From Phycisphaerae bacterium (GTDB taxonomy: Bacteria > Planctomycetota > Phycisphaerae > SM23-33), in contig DRGC01000018.1 in assembly GCA_011050235.1 (NCBI GenBank), positions 1-64,000 of the forward strand: a DNA stretch of 64,000 bases, read 5' to 3'. The position numbers were made by a program, and so were the translations under genes. The notes beneath the pieces are model-generated. The model had not been told where the DNA came from. It saw nothing but the letters and a program-made list of their open reading frames with translations, and ran no database searches. This document shows positions 8,602 to 16,231 of this stretch, in pieces. Each line of letters opens with the position of its first letter. Position 1 is the stretch's first letter.

Positions 8602-9756
8602 CTATCGTCGGTCAAACGAGTCAGACCACCGAAGCGTCATTCCGCGCTCGGCTAGAAGCTCGTCGAGCAACCGCTTGAACCGTTCGGCGAATCGTTCCAT
8701 GCTGAACCGCCCAGCCCATTGAACGGCGTCCTTCGGCTGCAGGCGCTCGCACCGGCGCTCGAATCGCTCCACCGCCGCGATCAGCCCGTCGACCGTCTGC
8801 GGCTGATAGAGGACCCCCGTCGCCTCGGCCCCATCGCGTGGGGAATCGATATCCACCACCGTCTCCAGGGCCCCACCGGCGCCATAGGCAATTACCGGAC
8901 ACCCGCACGCCATTGCCTCCAACGGCGTCATACCGAAGTCCTCCTCCCCCGGAAAGACCAGCGCCCGACATCGCCGGTAAGCGTCGCGGACCTGCTCGTC
9001 GTCGACCCAGCCCATGAAGGTAATGTTGGGCGGCGCCGCTTGCCGGAGCTTGGCCAGCAACTGGCCCGTTCCGATGATCACTAGCTTGCGGCCGAGGCGG
9101 GCGAAGGCGTCGATCGCCTGCTCGACCCGCTTGTAGGGCGCCAGCGCGGTCACCATCAGATAGAACGCTTCGCGGTCGCTGGCCGCGGGCGTGAAGAACT
9201 CCGTGTCGATCGGCGGGCAGATGACGTGCGCGCTGCGGTTGTAGCAGCGGGCGATCCGCCGGGCGACGTTGCGGCTGTTGGCGATGAAGCAGTCCACGTG
9301 GCCGGCGCTTCGCCGGTCCCATGCCCGCAGGTACGGCCGCAGCGCCCGCAGCGCCCAGCCGCTGGGGCCCAATGTCCGGTCATAGGCGCTGGTCTGAGCC
9401 CACACATATCGCATCGGCGTGTGGCAGTAGCACACGTGTAGGGCCTCGGGCGCGCGGATAACGCCTTTGGCAACACAGTGGCTGGAGGAGACGATCAGGT
9501 CGTATCCGGTGGCGTCGAGCTGCTCGATCGCCAGCGGCATCAGCGGCAACAGATGCCTGTACGTGCGCCCGATCGCGGGCCAATCGTTGAGGCCGCTGGT
9601 GCGGATCGCCATGCGTTCGATGTACCGGTCGCACGATCCGGGCACGTGCAGAAGCGTCAGCACGTCGGCTTGGGGCATGAGGCGGCACAAGAGCGAGAGG
9701 ACCTTCTCTCCCCCTCGCATGCTCGTCAACCAGTCGTGAACCAGAGCGATCCGCAT
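8602..9756 (-). CDS. Glycosyltransferase family 4 (WbaZ-like)
   Basis: This 384-residue GT-B fold enzyme begins MRIALVHDWLTSMRGGEKV, typical of WbaZ/mannosyltransferase-like GT4 enzymes. The acceptor domain contains CYCHTPMRYVW; the donor domain has TALAPYKRVEQAI, FMGWVDDEQV and the E-x7-E motif in FPGEEDFGMTPLEAMACG, which contacts the nucleotide sugar. It probably adds a hexose to the lipid-linked glycan on the cytoplasmic face. ATG 9756 is chosen (GTGAG lies eight bases upstream); a GTG at 9765 would add three residues. It is downstream of, and same-strand with, the GT-C-like gene, and converges on the sugar transferase gene. Confidence 0.88.
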   Translation of the reverse strand: MRIALVHDWLTSMRGGEKVLSLLCRLMPQADVLTLLHVPGSCDRYIERMAIRTSGLNDWPAIGRTYRHLLPLMPLAIEQLDATGYDLIVSSSHCVAKGVIRAPEALHVCYCHTPMRYVWAQTSAYDRTLGPSGWALRALRPYLRAWDRRSAGHVDCFIANSRNVARRIARCYNRSAHVICPPIDTEFFTPAASDREAFYLMVTALAPYKRVEQAIDAFARLGRKLVIIGTGQLLAKLRQAAPPNITFMGWVDDEQVRDAYRRCRALVFPGEEDFGMTPLEAMACGCPVIAYGAGGALETVVDIDSPRDGAEATGVLYQPQTVDGLIAAVERFERRCERLQPKDAVQWAGRFSMERFAERFKRLLDELLAERGMTLRWSDSFDRR

Positions 9757-9783
9757 AGGCAACACTCACAGCGACGGGGTTGG

Positions 9784-11493
9784 TCACGGTCCCTTTGGCT
9801 GAAGGCGATAAACATGAACGGCATTCTTGTTATCGCTCGGTATGTCGGGAGGAAAGTGGGCCACTCTGACGCCATGGGTCCTCGCCAACGTCGCCAACTC
9901 CGGAAAGTTGCGAAGGCTCCTCCCGCCAAGCACCAGATACTGAGCCCCGCTGGCGCGGATAGTCTCGGCATCGAGGCGTCCGTTGGCCGGCACGGTCCTG
10001 CCCGTTAGGCCGCTGTAGTGGAACACCCAGCTTTCGTCCGCCCAGACGGTCTGGCCTTTGTCGCTTTGGGCGGCCACAAACTCTCCGGCCTGCCGGTAGC
10101 CGCCCTTGCCTGCATGGAGCGGTTTGCTCAGCGCATAATCGGCGAGGAAGGCCGAGATGACCCCCGTTATTACGAACGCCGCAACAGACTCCCGAAGTCG
10201 AAACCGCCCTGCGATCGCAACAGCCCCACGGGCCATCGAGACGACGGCTGCCCCGGCCAGGGGCGCCAACGCTGCGGCGCACAACATGAAGTGGCGATGG
10301 GAGATATAGCCGTGGCCCTGGTGGAGACCCAGGAGAACCCCCACAAACACGATCTGCAGACCAAGGATCAACAGCCCACACTCAGGCTTCGGCAAAGGCA
10401 GCAGGTCAGGTCTGGCGCGACGGCCCAGCAAATGTTGGGCGATCCACGCGATCAGCCACACGCACACCAGGCCCGCTACCACAGGGTGTAGCGCCTCAGG
10501 CGTCTTGGCGCCAAATGTTTTCAGACTCCCAAGAAGGCCGCGAGCATCAGGGGCCCAAACGAACAAGGCGCCGCCGACAAGTAACGCGCCCATCGTCATC
10601 GCCACAAGCAAACGGCGCGACGGATGTCGGCGAGCGTACTTGACCAGATGCCACAACCCGATGGCCGCTCCTGCAAGCAAGACCGCGCAGCCCGCCTTGG
10701 TCGCAAGAGTCCACGTCGGTTTTTTCTTCGTGAACCCGCCAATCGCCAGGATGTAGGGCAGGCTGACGGCCAGGGCTGTCGCCGCCGCTGTCGCTCCTGC
10801 GCCGATGGTCAGCCTCCACGGCGATTGCCCGCGAAGGACCATCACCCCCCACAACCCCACACCCAACACAAGAACAACCATCCCTTCCGGCCGGGCCAGG
10901 TAGCTGCCGCCAGCCAGCAGTCCAACGACAGCCGCCGCGGCCAGCGCCCAGGGCGACCGACGCTTGAGACCGTTGGCCGCCACAACCACGGCCCCCAGGG
11001 CCCACATCGCCAAACACACCATCAGAGCGTCACTGAGCACGTCGGCGCCGACGGCGGCCCATTTCCGCCCGACACCGAACACCAGCGCCGAAATCCATGC
11101 AATACGCCACCCGAACGTCAGCCCGGCAAAAAACCACACGGCGGCGACAGCGGCCACGCCGGCCAGCACAGAAACGGACCCGCCCGCAATCTCCCATGCC
11201 GCCCGCCCGTCGGCGATCCCCAAGGCCTCGATCACACGATGAGCCCCCACGATCGCCACCGGATAGCCGGGGTGATAGTCGAAGTCCCGGATCACCCCGG
11301 CGGGGTCGTGCGACCACTGGCGGGCCATCTGGATGTACACCGTGCCGTCGGGAGCGATCACCTCGGCGTGACGCATCAACCAGATCCGGACCCCCGCGCA
11401 GACGGCCAGCACCAGCAGCAGGGGGAGCACACACCTGGCGGGTCGTCTGTTGCCCCGATCACTGCAAGGCGAATGTGGCTGTTCACAATGCAC
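9784..11493 (-). CDS. Polytopic membrane glycosyltransferase (GT-C / ArnT-PMT-like)
   Basis: The protein is about 569 residues with a dozen or so hydrophobic helices (for example ALAAAAVVGLLAGGSYL, LLILGLQIVFVGVLLGL). An N-terminal helix is followed by an outside loop with APDGTVYIQMA, placing an acidic residue where GT-C enzymes have their catalytic Asp, and by DYHPGYPVAI. The C-terminal soluble part (AGEFVAAQSDKGQTVW) resembles the periplasmic end of ArnT/PMT-like proteins. It would use a polyprenyl-phosphate sugar on the outer face of the membrane. The start is uncertain: GTG 11493 directly precedes the first sensible N-terminus and lacks a strong ribosome-binding site. It ends 27 bases before the GT4 gene. 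Confidence 0.7.
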   Translation of the reverse strand: MHCEQPHSPCSDRGNRRPARCVLPLLLVLAVCAGVRIWLMRHAEVIAPDGTVYIQMARQWSHDPAGVIRDFDYHPGYPVAIVGAHRVIEALGIADGRAAWEIAGGSVSVLAGVAAVAAVWFFAGLTFGWRIAWISALVFGVGRKWAAVGADVLSDALMVCLAMWALGAVVVAANGLKRRSPWALAAAAVVGLLAGGSYLARPEGMVVLVLGVGLWGVMVLRGQSPWRLTIGAGATAAATALAVSLPYILAIGGFTKKKPTWTLATKAGCAVLLAGAAIGLWHLVKYARRHPSRRLLVAMTMGALLVGGALFVWAPDARGLLGSLKTFGAKTPEALHPVVAGLVCVWLIAWIAQHLLGRRARPDLLPLPKPECGLLILGLQIVFVGVLLGLHQGHGYISHRHFMLCAAALAPLAGAAVVSMARGAVAIAGRFRLRESVAAFVITGVISAFLADYALSKPLHAGKGGYRQAGEFVAAQSDKGQTVWADESWVFHYSGLTGRTVPANGRLDAETIRASGAQYLVLGGRSLRNFPELATLARTHGVRVAHFPPDIPSDNKNAVHVYRLQPKGP

Positions 11494-11719
11494 GTGAAGG
11501 AACCTATGGAAAATGCTGCGACAATGCAAGCAGTTCACTGCGGTTGATTCGGCCTGTTCGGATGCGCTGGCCGGTCCGGCCTTGCGTCCGGCGGAGGGGG
11601 ACAAGCTCAAGCCGCTGCAGCAAGAATGCCGACACCGTTGCAGAAGGTGCGCGGTCACAGCGACAACCAAAACCTGCGATGCGTGTGGCTCGGCCAATGC
11701 GCATCAGGCCAAAAATCTG

Positions 11720-11747
11720 TATAATTTGAACGGCCCGTTACCGGGCC
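11720..11747 (+). promoter_or_regulatory. -10 element and hairpin ahead of tRNA-Arg
   Basis: A consensus TATAAT lies at 11720-11725, 26 bases before the tRNA; I see no good -35. A stem GGCCCG/CGGGCC with loop TTAC follows at 11732-11747, within the 5' leader that RNase P would remove. The rest of 11494-11719 shows no gene or element I can support. Confidence 0.5.
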
Positions 11748-11751
11748 AATT

Positions 11752-11825
11752 ACGCCCGTAGCTCAGCTGGATAGAGCAGCGGTCTTCTAAACCGCAGGTC
11801 GCAGGTTCGAGTCCTGCCGGGCGTG
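11752..11825 (+). tRNA. tRNA-Arg (anticodon UCU)
   Basis: The 74-nt cloverleaf is complete: acceptor ACGCCCG (11752-11758) pairs with CGGGCGT (11818-11824), discriminator G. The D stem is GCTC/GAGC and the anticodon stem GCGGT/ACCGC has loop CTTCTAA giving anticodon TCT. The T arm is GCAGG-TTCGAGT-CCTGC. CCA is not encoded. It reads AGA codons, rare in this GC-rich DNA. Confidence 0.95.
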
Positions 11826-11907
11826 TTGATGCTGACCACGTGACAGCGGACGACGGCCGGTGCCACTCTGACGGCACAGGCACGTTCGCCAAGATGTGGC
11901 CGGGGGA

Positions 11908-13020
11908 TCAGCGATCGGCAGAATCAACGGTCGCCTTGTCGGCAACATAGGTCCCGGTCTGGGGCGGCGCGATTGTCCGGACGGACGATTCCCAACTGAG
12001 GACGCCCTCGTGCACGAAGGTAAACGGGACGGACCTGGCGCCGAGGCTTTCGGCGACAGCAATGACCTCGTCGCGGCTGTCAATCTCGCAGCAGGCGAGC
12101 ATGTGCCCGCCGCCACCGGCGCCGGTGATCTTCCCGCCGATCATGCCGGCCTGCTTCAGGCGCTCGTAGATACGGTCGATCTCTGGAGTCGACACGTGGC
12201 GGCTGAACCGCTTTTTCTGCTGCCACAGCAGGTCGAGCAACTCGCCGATGCGTTGGACGTCGACCGTGCGCAGGGCCTCGCCCATCTCGGGAACCATCGA
12301 CCGCGTGGCGTGCAAGGCCTCCAGTTGATCGCCGCCGTTGCGGATGCCGTCGATCTGGTCTTCGATGATCCGCCCGCTGGGATCCCGCTCACCCAGCCAC
12401 AGCAGCAGCAGCGTCTGATCGAGCGTGCGGCAGCCGGCCATGGGAATGTCCACCAGATTGACCCGCACGTGGCTGTCGCCGATGAATTCGAAGTGATTGA
12501 TGCCGCCGAAGGCCGCGGCGTACTGGTCCTGCCGGCCGGATGCATTGCCCAGATCGACCGTTTCGATCTGAAAAGCCCGCTCGGCCAGTTCATAGCGATT
12601 CAGGCGTTCGTGATGTTCCTTGAGCTTGTTGAACGCCTCGAGAATAGCCACGCACATCGCCCCCGAGCCGCCCAGGCCGCTGTGCATCGGCAGGGAGGAG
12701 TGAAAGAACAGATCGAAACCTTCCGGCCGATCGTAGACGGACCGGACGATGGCCTTGATGAAGTCCAACTGGCCGTCGTACCGAAGCTTGGTTATGTCGG
12801 GATAGACGAGGGGCTCGGCCCGGGTGTTGGCGCTGATGATGACCTTGCTGTCGGTGCGCAGCCGCAGCCGCGCGAGCATGTAGATCGAGATCGTTGCATT
12901 GATCACGGCGCCGCCATAGGTCTCCGCGTAGGGAGAGACATCCGTGCCGCCCCCGACGAAACTGATGCGCGCCGGCGCTTGTGTGAGAATCTCGAATCCT
13001 TTCGAATCAGTCTGGATCAT
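11908..13020 (-). CDS. hddA: GHMP kinase, D-glycero-alpha-D-manno-heptose 7-phosphate kinase type
   Basis: This 370-residue protein begins with the HddA-type N-terminus ITQ-like LTQAPARISFVGGGTDV, has the glycine-rich ATP loop GLGGSGAMCVAILEAFNKL, and near the C-terminus GAGGGGHMLACCE (GHMP motif 3). HddA phosphorylates D-glycero-D-manno-heptose 7-phosphate at C1 to give the alpha-1,7-bisphosphate, first committed step toward GDP-heptose. ATG 13020 overlaps the stop of the upstream nucleotidyltransferase (ATGA), so the two are translationally coupled. The pairing with an HddC-like gene strengthens the call; related GHMP kinases for fucose or other sugars are the main alternative. Confidence 0.8.
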   Translation of the reverse strand: MIQTDSKGFEILTQAPARISFVGGGTDVSPYAETYGGAVINATISIYMLARLRLRTDSKVIISANTRAEPLVYPDITKLRYDGQLDFIKAIVRSVYDRPEGFDLFFHSSLPMHSGLGGSGAMCVAILEAFNKLKEHHERLNRYELAERAFQIETVDLGNASGRQDQYAAAFGGINHFEFIGDSHVRVNLVDIPMAGCRTLDQTLLLLWLGERDPSGRIIEDQIDGIRNGGDQLEALHATRSMVPEMGEALRTVDVQRIGELLDLLWQQKKRFSRHVSTPEIDRIYERLKQAGMIGGKITGAGGGGHMLACCEIDSRDEVIAVAESLGARSVPFTFVHEGVLSWESSVRTIAPPQTGTYVADKATVDSADR

Positions 13021-13724
13021 TGGGATATCCTTTCCTCTTGATGCAGACCACAGTTCCGGCGGAACGCGTCCAGCGATTGAGGCGTTCCAATGTCCACGAA
13101 TGGTCCGTCGCACGGATAGGCGGCGATGCGCCCGGTCAGCGACGGAAAGATATCCCGCTCCAGGGAGAAGGCCTGCCCGCGCTGCCGTGAGGCCAGCGCC
13201 TCCCGCTCCAACACATACACGCCGGCATTGATCCATCCCGGGCCGGCGTGGGGGGTTTTCTCTTCAAAGCCGATCACCTCGCCATCCCGCACGAGCACCT
13301 TGCCGAACCGCGCAGAATCGTCCTGATGCACCAGCGCCATGGTGACCGGCGCGTCGGTTGCGCTGTGGGCGGCCACCATCGCCCGCCAGTCGTAAGGCAG
13401 ATGCGTATCCCCGTTGGCCACCAGGACACGTTCCCCCCACAGGGGCTGGGCCCATAGCGCCGCCCCGCCCGTGTCCAACGGCTGGGGCTCGACAGAGTAT
13501 TCGACCTGCCAGCCGAAGCGGCTGCCATCGCCAAAGTGATCGCGAATCTGCTCCCACAGATGGCCGACCGCCAGCACGAACCGATCGAAGCCCAGCGAGG
13601 CGAAATGCTCCATTTGCCTCAGGAGGAAGGGCTGGCCGTCGACGAGGACCATGGGCTTTGGGATATTGGCCGTCACAGACCCCAGACGCTTGCCGAGCCC
13701 GCCGGCAAGGATACACACCTTCAT
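13017..13724 (-). CDS. hddC: Sugar-1-phosphate nucleotidyltransferase, HddC-like
   Basis: This 235-residue protein is a NTP-transferase: KVCILAGGLGKRLGSVTA with the KPMV signature following, and VANGDTHL for metal binding. Its small size and coupling to hddA fit HddC, which makes GDP-D-glycero-alpha-D-manno-heptose from the 1-phosphate and GTP. A mannose- or glucose-1-phosphate transferase is possible, but those are usually longer. Starts at 13733 and 13724 are both available; AGGGAT sits nine bases before 13724, which is preferred. A promoter at 13830-13858 probably drives hddC-hddA. The HddC pathway also needs a 1,7-bisphosphate phosphatase (GmhB), not seen in this window. Confidence 0.72.
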   Translation of the reverse strand: MKVCILAGGLGKRLGSVTANIPKPMVLVDGQPFLLRQMEHFASLGFDRFVLAVGHLWEQIRDHFGDGSRFGWQVEYSVEPQPLDTGGAALWAQPLWGERVLVANGDTHLPYDWRAMVAAHSATDAPVTMALVHQDDSARFGKVLVRDGEVIGFEEKTPHAGPGWINAGVYVLEREALASRQRGQAFSLERDIFPSLTGRIAAYPCDGPFVDIGTPQSLDAFRRNCGLHQEERISQ

Positions 13725-13829
13725 ATCCGTCATATCCCTATTGGCCGTCATGCTCTGCAGAACTCTTTCGCCCAACGACTGCTCGGCACAATCGTTGGCC
13801 CAAGTAAAGGCCCCGACACTTTGGGGGGC

Positions 13830-13858
13830 ATCGTAGAAACCGATAACGACAGAGTCAA
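13830..13858 (-). promoter_or_regulatory. Promoter for hddC-hddA
   Basis: On the minus strand TTGACT (13858-13853) and TACGAT (13835-13830) are 17 bases apart. The implied start near 13823 leaves about 100 bases of leader before hddC. It means hddC-hddA can be transcribed separately from the upstream fcl-like gene. Confidence 0.5.
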
Positions 13859-13877
13859 GAAAAATGTAATTTTCTGC

Positions 13878-13921
13878 AATCCTGACATCGGCCTAGCATG
13901 TCAAGTGTCAGGATTTTTTTT
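13878..13921 (+). terminator. Strong hairpin plus T-run covering the end of the fcl-like gene
   Basis: AATCCTGACA (13878-13887) and TGTCAGGATT (13906-13915) form a perfect 10-bp stem, with T at 13914-13921 after it on the plus strand. The minus-strand gene ends inside it (TGA at 13903-13901). For minus-strand transcripts the same stem exists but is followed by GCAGAAAATTACATTTTT, a weaker tail. It may act in both directions. Confidence 0.6.
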
Positions 13922-14833
13922 GCGGTATGATTCATAGGTGCGGGTGAGGCCTTCAGCCAGTGAGACATGCGGGCGCCAACCGAGGGCGGTGATGGCGGAG
14001 GAGTCCAGCAGGCGGCGGGGCATGCCGTCCGGCTTGGACGCGTCGAACTCGATTCGCCCCCGATAGCCGACGACCTTGGCGATTTGCCCGGCGAGTTCGG
14101 CGATGGAGATATCCTCCCCCACGCCAATATTGACCACCTCGCCGTCATCGTAGCACCCCATCAGGTGGACCATCGCCTCAGCCGCATCGTCGACATAAAT
14201 GAACTCACGTCGCGGCCGGCCCGTGCCCCACACGCTCACCGCCGCATCGCCCGCCACCTTGGCGCGGTGGAAGCGGTCCATCAGCGCAGCGACAACGTGC
14301 CCGCTGGCGTCGAAGTGGTCCCCCGGGCCGTACATCGTTGCCGGGATAACCGACATCAGCCGCATGCCGTACTGGGCGCGATAGGCCTGACACATGCGGA
14401 TGCCGGCGATCTTCGCCACGGCGAAGGATTCGTTGGTGGGCTCGAGCGGGGCGGTGAGGATCGCCTCGGGGCGGAGGGGCATGTCGCACTGGCGGGGATA
14501 GGAGCACGCCGAGCCTACAAAGAGCAGGCCTTTGACGCCGACGTGTCGGGCAGCCTCGATCACATTGCACTGGATGGCGAGGTTCACGTAGATCATCTCG
14601 GCCGGGAAGGTCTTGTTGCGATGAATCCCTCCCGCCATCGCCGCAGCCAGGAACACGTACTCGGGCTTTTCGCGGCGGAAGAACTCACACGCGGCAGCCT
14701 GGTTGGTCAACTCCAGTTGCCCGTGCGTGCGTGTGATGACATTCGTATAACCGTCGCGGGCGAGCGTGCGACAGAGGCCGCTGCCCAACAAGCCGGCGTG
14801 GCCGGCGACGTAGATGCAGGCGTTCGAGTCCAT
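13901..14833 (-). CDS. GDP-L-fucose synthase/ColC-like extended SDR with Phe in place of the catalytic Tyr
   Basis: This 310-residue extended SDR closely follows the GDP-4-keto-6-deoxymannose epimerase/reductase (Fcl/WcaG) family: VAGHAGLLGSGL nucleotide loop, LAAAMAGGIHRNKT, GSACSYPR holding the family's Ser and Cys, and GHVVAALMDRFH with the His used in epimerisation. But the usual YxxxK is FAVAK (in TNESFAVAKIAGI), so the catalytic Tyr is Phe while Lys, Ser, Cys and His remain. The enzyme may therefore epimerise without reducing, or use a modified mechanism. It starts 10 bases after the ColD-like gene, giving a ColD-ColC-like pair; no GDP-mannose 4,6-dehydratase is seen here. Confidence 0.85.
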   Translation of the reverse strand: MDSNACIYVAGHAGLLGSGLCRTLARDGYTNVITRTHGQLELTNQAAACEFFRREKPEYVFLAAAMAGGIHRNKTFPAEMIYVNLAIQCNVIEAARHVGVKGLLFVGSACSYPRQCDMPLRPEAILTAPLEPTNESFAVAKIAGIRMCQAYRAQYGMRLMSVIPATMYGPGDHFDASGHVVAALMDRFHRAKVAGDAAVSVWGTGRPRREFIYVDDAAEAMVHLMGCYDDGEVVNIGVGEDISIAELAGQIAKVVGYRGRIEFDASKPDGMPRRLLDSSAITALGWRPHVSLAEGLTRTYESYRKKNPDT

Positions 14834-14843
14834 GGAGGGGATT

Positions 14844-16037
14844 CTAGGTCCGACCGGCAATGAACGCACGCAGCGTGTCAATGAGGTAGTCGATCTGCTC
14901 GTCGGTCAGCGCCTGATGCACGCCCACGTGCAGGCCGTGCGTGCCGCAGTACTCGGCCTCGGGAAACTCGCCCAGCTCGTGGCCCTGATAGGCAAAGCCC
15001 ACGCACTGGGTAGGCATGGAGGAGAAGAGGTTTCGCGAATCGATATTGGCCTGTTCCAGATGAGCGGCGAGTTCATCGCGTGTGAACGGGGCATCGGCGG
15101 CCACCAACAGCGGAAGAGCGTGCGGGCCGATGGTCTCGTGCTCTTCCTGGCGGAAGGTTGTCAGCAACGGAGCGAACTCGGCCACACGGCCGATCATCGT
15201 CATCAGGTTGCGGTGGCGCTGGGCGACGATCTGCTCATAGACCTCCATGCTGCCGAGGCCGATGGCGGCCTCCAGTTCGTTCATCTTGCACGAGTAGCCC
15301 ACCCGTTCGAAGATGAAACGGATATCCACACCGTGCTGGAACCGTTTATGACACGTCTGGTCAGCCGTGTTGATCACGCACTGCTTGCACTTGCAGGCTC
15401 GGCCGTGGCTTCGCAGTGAGCGGAGGATCTCGGCGAAGTCCTCTCGGTCGGTCGTCACGATGCCGCCCTCGATGGCGGTGATGATGTGGGCGACGTAGAG
15501 GCTGTAAGCGGCCATATCGCCAAGCGTGCCGATGGTGCGCCCCTTGTAGGTGGCGCCGTGGGCCTCGGCGGCGTCTTCGATCACATAGAGCTTATGCTTG
15601 CAGGCGACCGCGTTGATCGCGTCCATCTCGGCGGGCTTGCCCATGAGATGGACGGGCATGATGGCGACGGTGCGGTCGGTGATGGCCGATTCGATCCGGG
15701 TCGGATCGATGTTGAGCGTGTGTCGTTCAATGTCGACGAACACGGGCTCAAACCCCGCCTGCAACACCGCGTTGCCCGTGGCCACGAACGACAGGGCCGG
15801 AACGATCACCTCGTCGCCGCGGTTGGCGCCGAAATCATGGAGCACCGCCAGGGCCAGCGCGTCGGCATCGGTCCCGGACGAGACCGCCACCGCCTCCTTG
15901 ACGCCCGTCAACTCGGCGAAACGCTCTTCCAGCCGGCGCACCAACTTCCCGCTGGACAGCCGCTCGCTGTCAAGGGCCTCGGCGATGAGGTCCTTCGCCG
16001 TCTGGGTGATCGTCATCGCCCCGAAGGGGATCTTCAT
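14844..16037 (-). CDS. PLP/PMP-dependent nucleotide-sugar 3-dehydratase (ColD/RfbH-like), DegT family
   Basis: This 397-residue protein has the DegT/DnrJ/EryC1/StrS fold: SSGTDADALALAV, VIEDAAEAHGATYKG, and the PLP segment SLYVAHIITAIEGG. Aminotransferases of the family have Lys where this one has His (compare SFHAIKNITCAEGG of ArnB). That Lys-to-His change marks the 3-dehydratases ColD and RfbH (E1), which remove the C3 hydroxyl of nucleotide 4-keto-6-deoxy sugars. A cysteine cluster (ACKCKQC..C) matches three of the four positions used by RfbH for its [2Fe-2S] cluster; the fourth, in the EDNC position, is Ala here. ATG 16037 is preceded by AGGAG. Promoter at 16088-16116. Confidence 0.82.
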   Translation of the reverse strand: MKIPFGAMTITQTAKDLIAEALDSERLSSGKLVRRLEERFAELTGVKEAVAVSSGTDADALALAVLHDFGANRGDEVIVPALSFVATGNAVLQAGFEPVFVDIERHTLNIDPTRIESAITDRTVAIMPVHLMGKPAEMDAINAVACKHKLYVIEDAAEAHGATYKGRTIGTLGDMAAYSLYVAHIITAIEGGIVTTDREDFAEILRSLRSHGRACKCKQCVINTADQTCHKRFQHGVDIRFIFERVGYSCKMNELEAAIGLGSMEVYEQIVAQRHRNLMTMIGRVAEFAPLLTTFRQEEHETIGPHALPLLVAADAPFTRDELAAHLEQANIDSRNLFSSMPTQCVGFAYQGHELGEFPEAEYCGTHGLHVGVHQALTDEQIDYLIDTLRAFIAGRT

Positions 16038-16087
16038 CAGTGCAATTCTCCTGATCCGCACAGTGGGCCGGATCGTACCGCCGACGG

Positions 16088-16116
16088 AGTATACTGGCCG
16101 ATAGCGCCGAGAGCAA
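16088..16116 (-). promoter_or_regulatory. Minus-strand promoter for the dehydratase-SDR operon
   Basis: Reading the minus strand, TTGCTC (16116-16111) and TATACT (16093-16088) are 17 bases apart. It would transcribe the ColD-like and fcl-like genes. It shares a 194-base intergenic region with the plus-strand promoter at 16164. Confidence 0.5.
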
Positions 16117-16163
16117 TGGCGCCAAGGCTGGGCCGCCGTCGAGGCCTGCTCGGGCCAAAGGCC

Positions 16164-16192
16164 TTGAATCCTGTGGGGGGACTTTCTAGGAT
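16164..16192 (+). promoter_or_regulatory. Plus-strand promoter for the transketolase operon
   Basis: TTGAAT (16164-16169) and TAGGAT (16187-16192) are spaced by 17 bases, predicting a start near 16199, about 33 bases before the first gene. This could drive the long run of closely spaced genes to about 31190. Confidence 0.5.
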
Positions 16193-16231
16193 GGGCCGGT
16201 GGAGAATTCCTAATCCCCTGAGGTTATTCCG

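Noticed and set aside
11752-11825. tRNA-Arg as an integration site for a genomic island
   Set aside because: No integrase, no repeat of the tRNA 3' end and no phage gene was seen in the window.
15300-15400. A complete RfbH-type [2Fe-2S] site in the 3-dehydratase
   Set aside because: Three Cys positions fit, but the fourth (in the EDNC segment) is Ala, so I only report a partial match.
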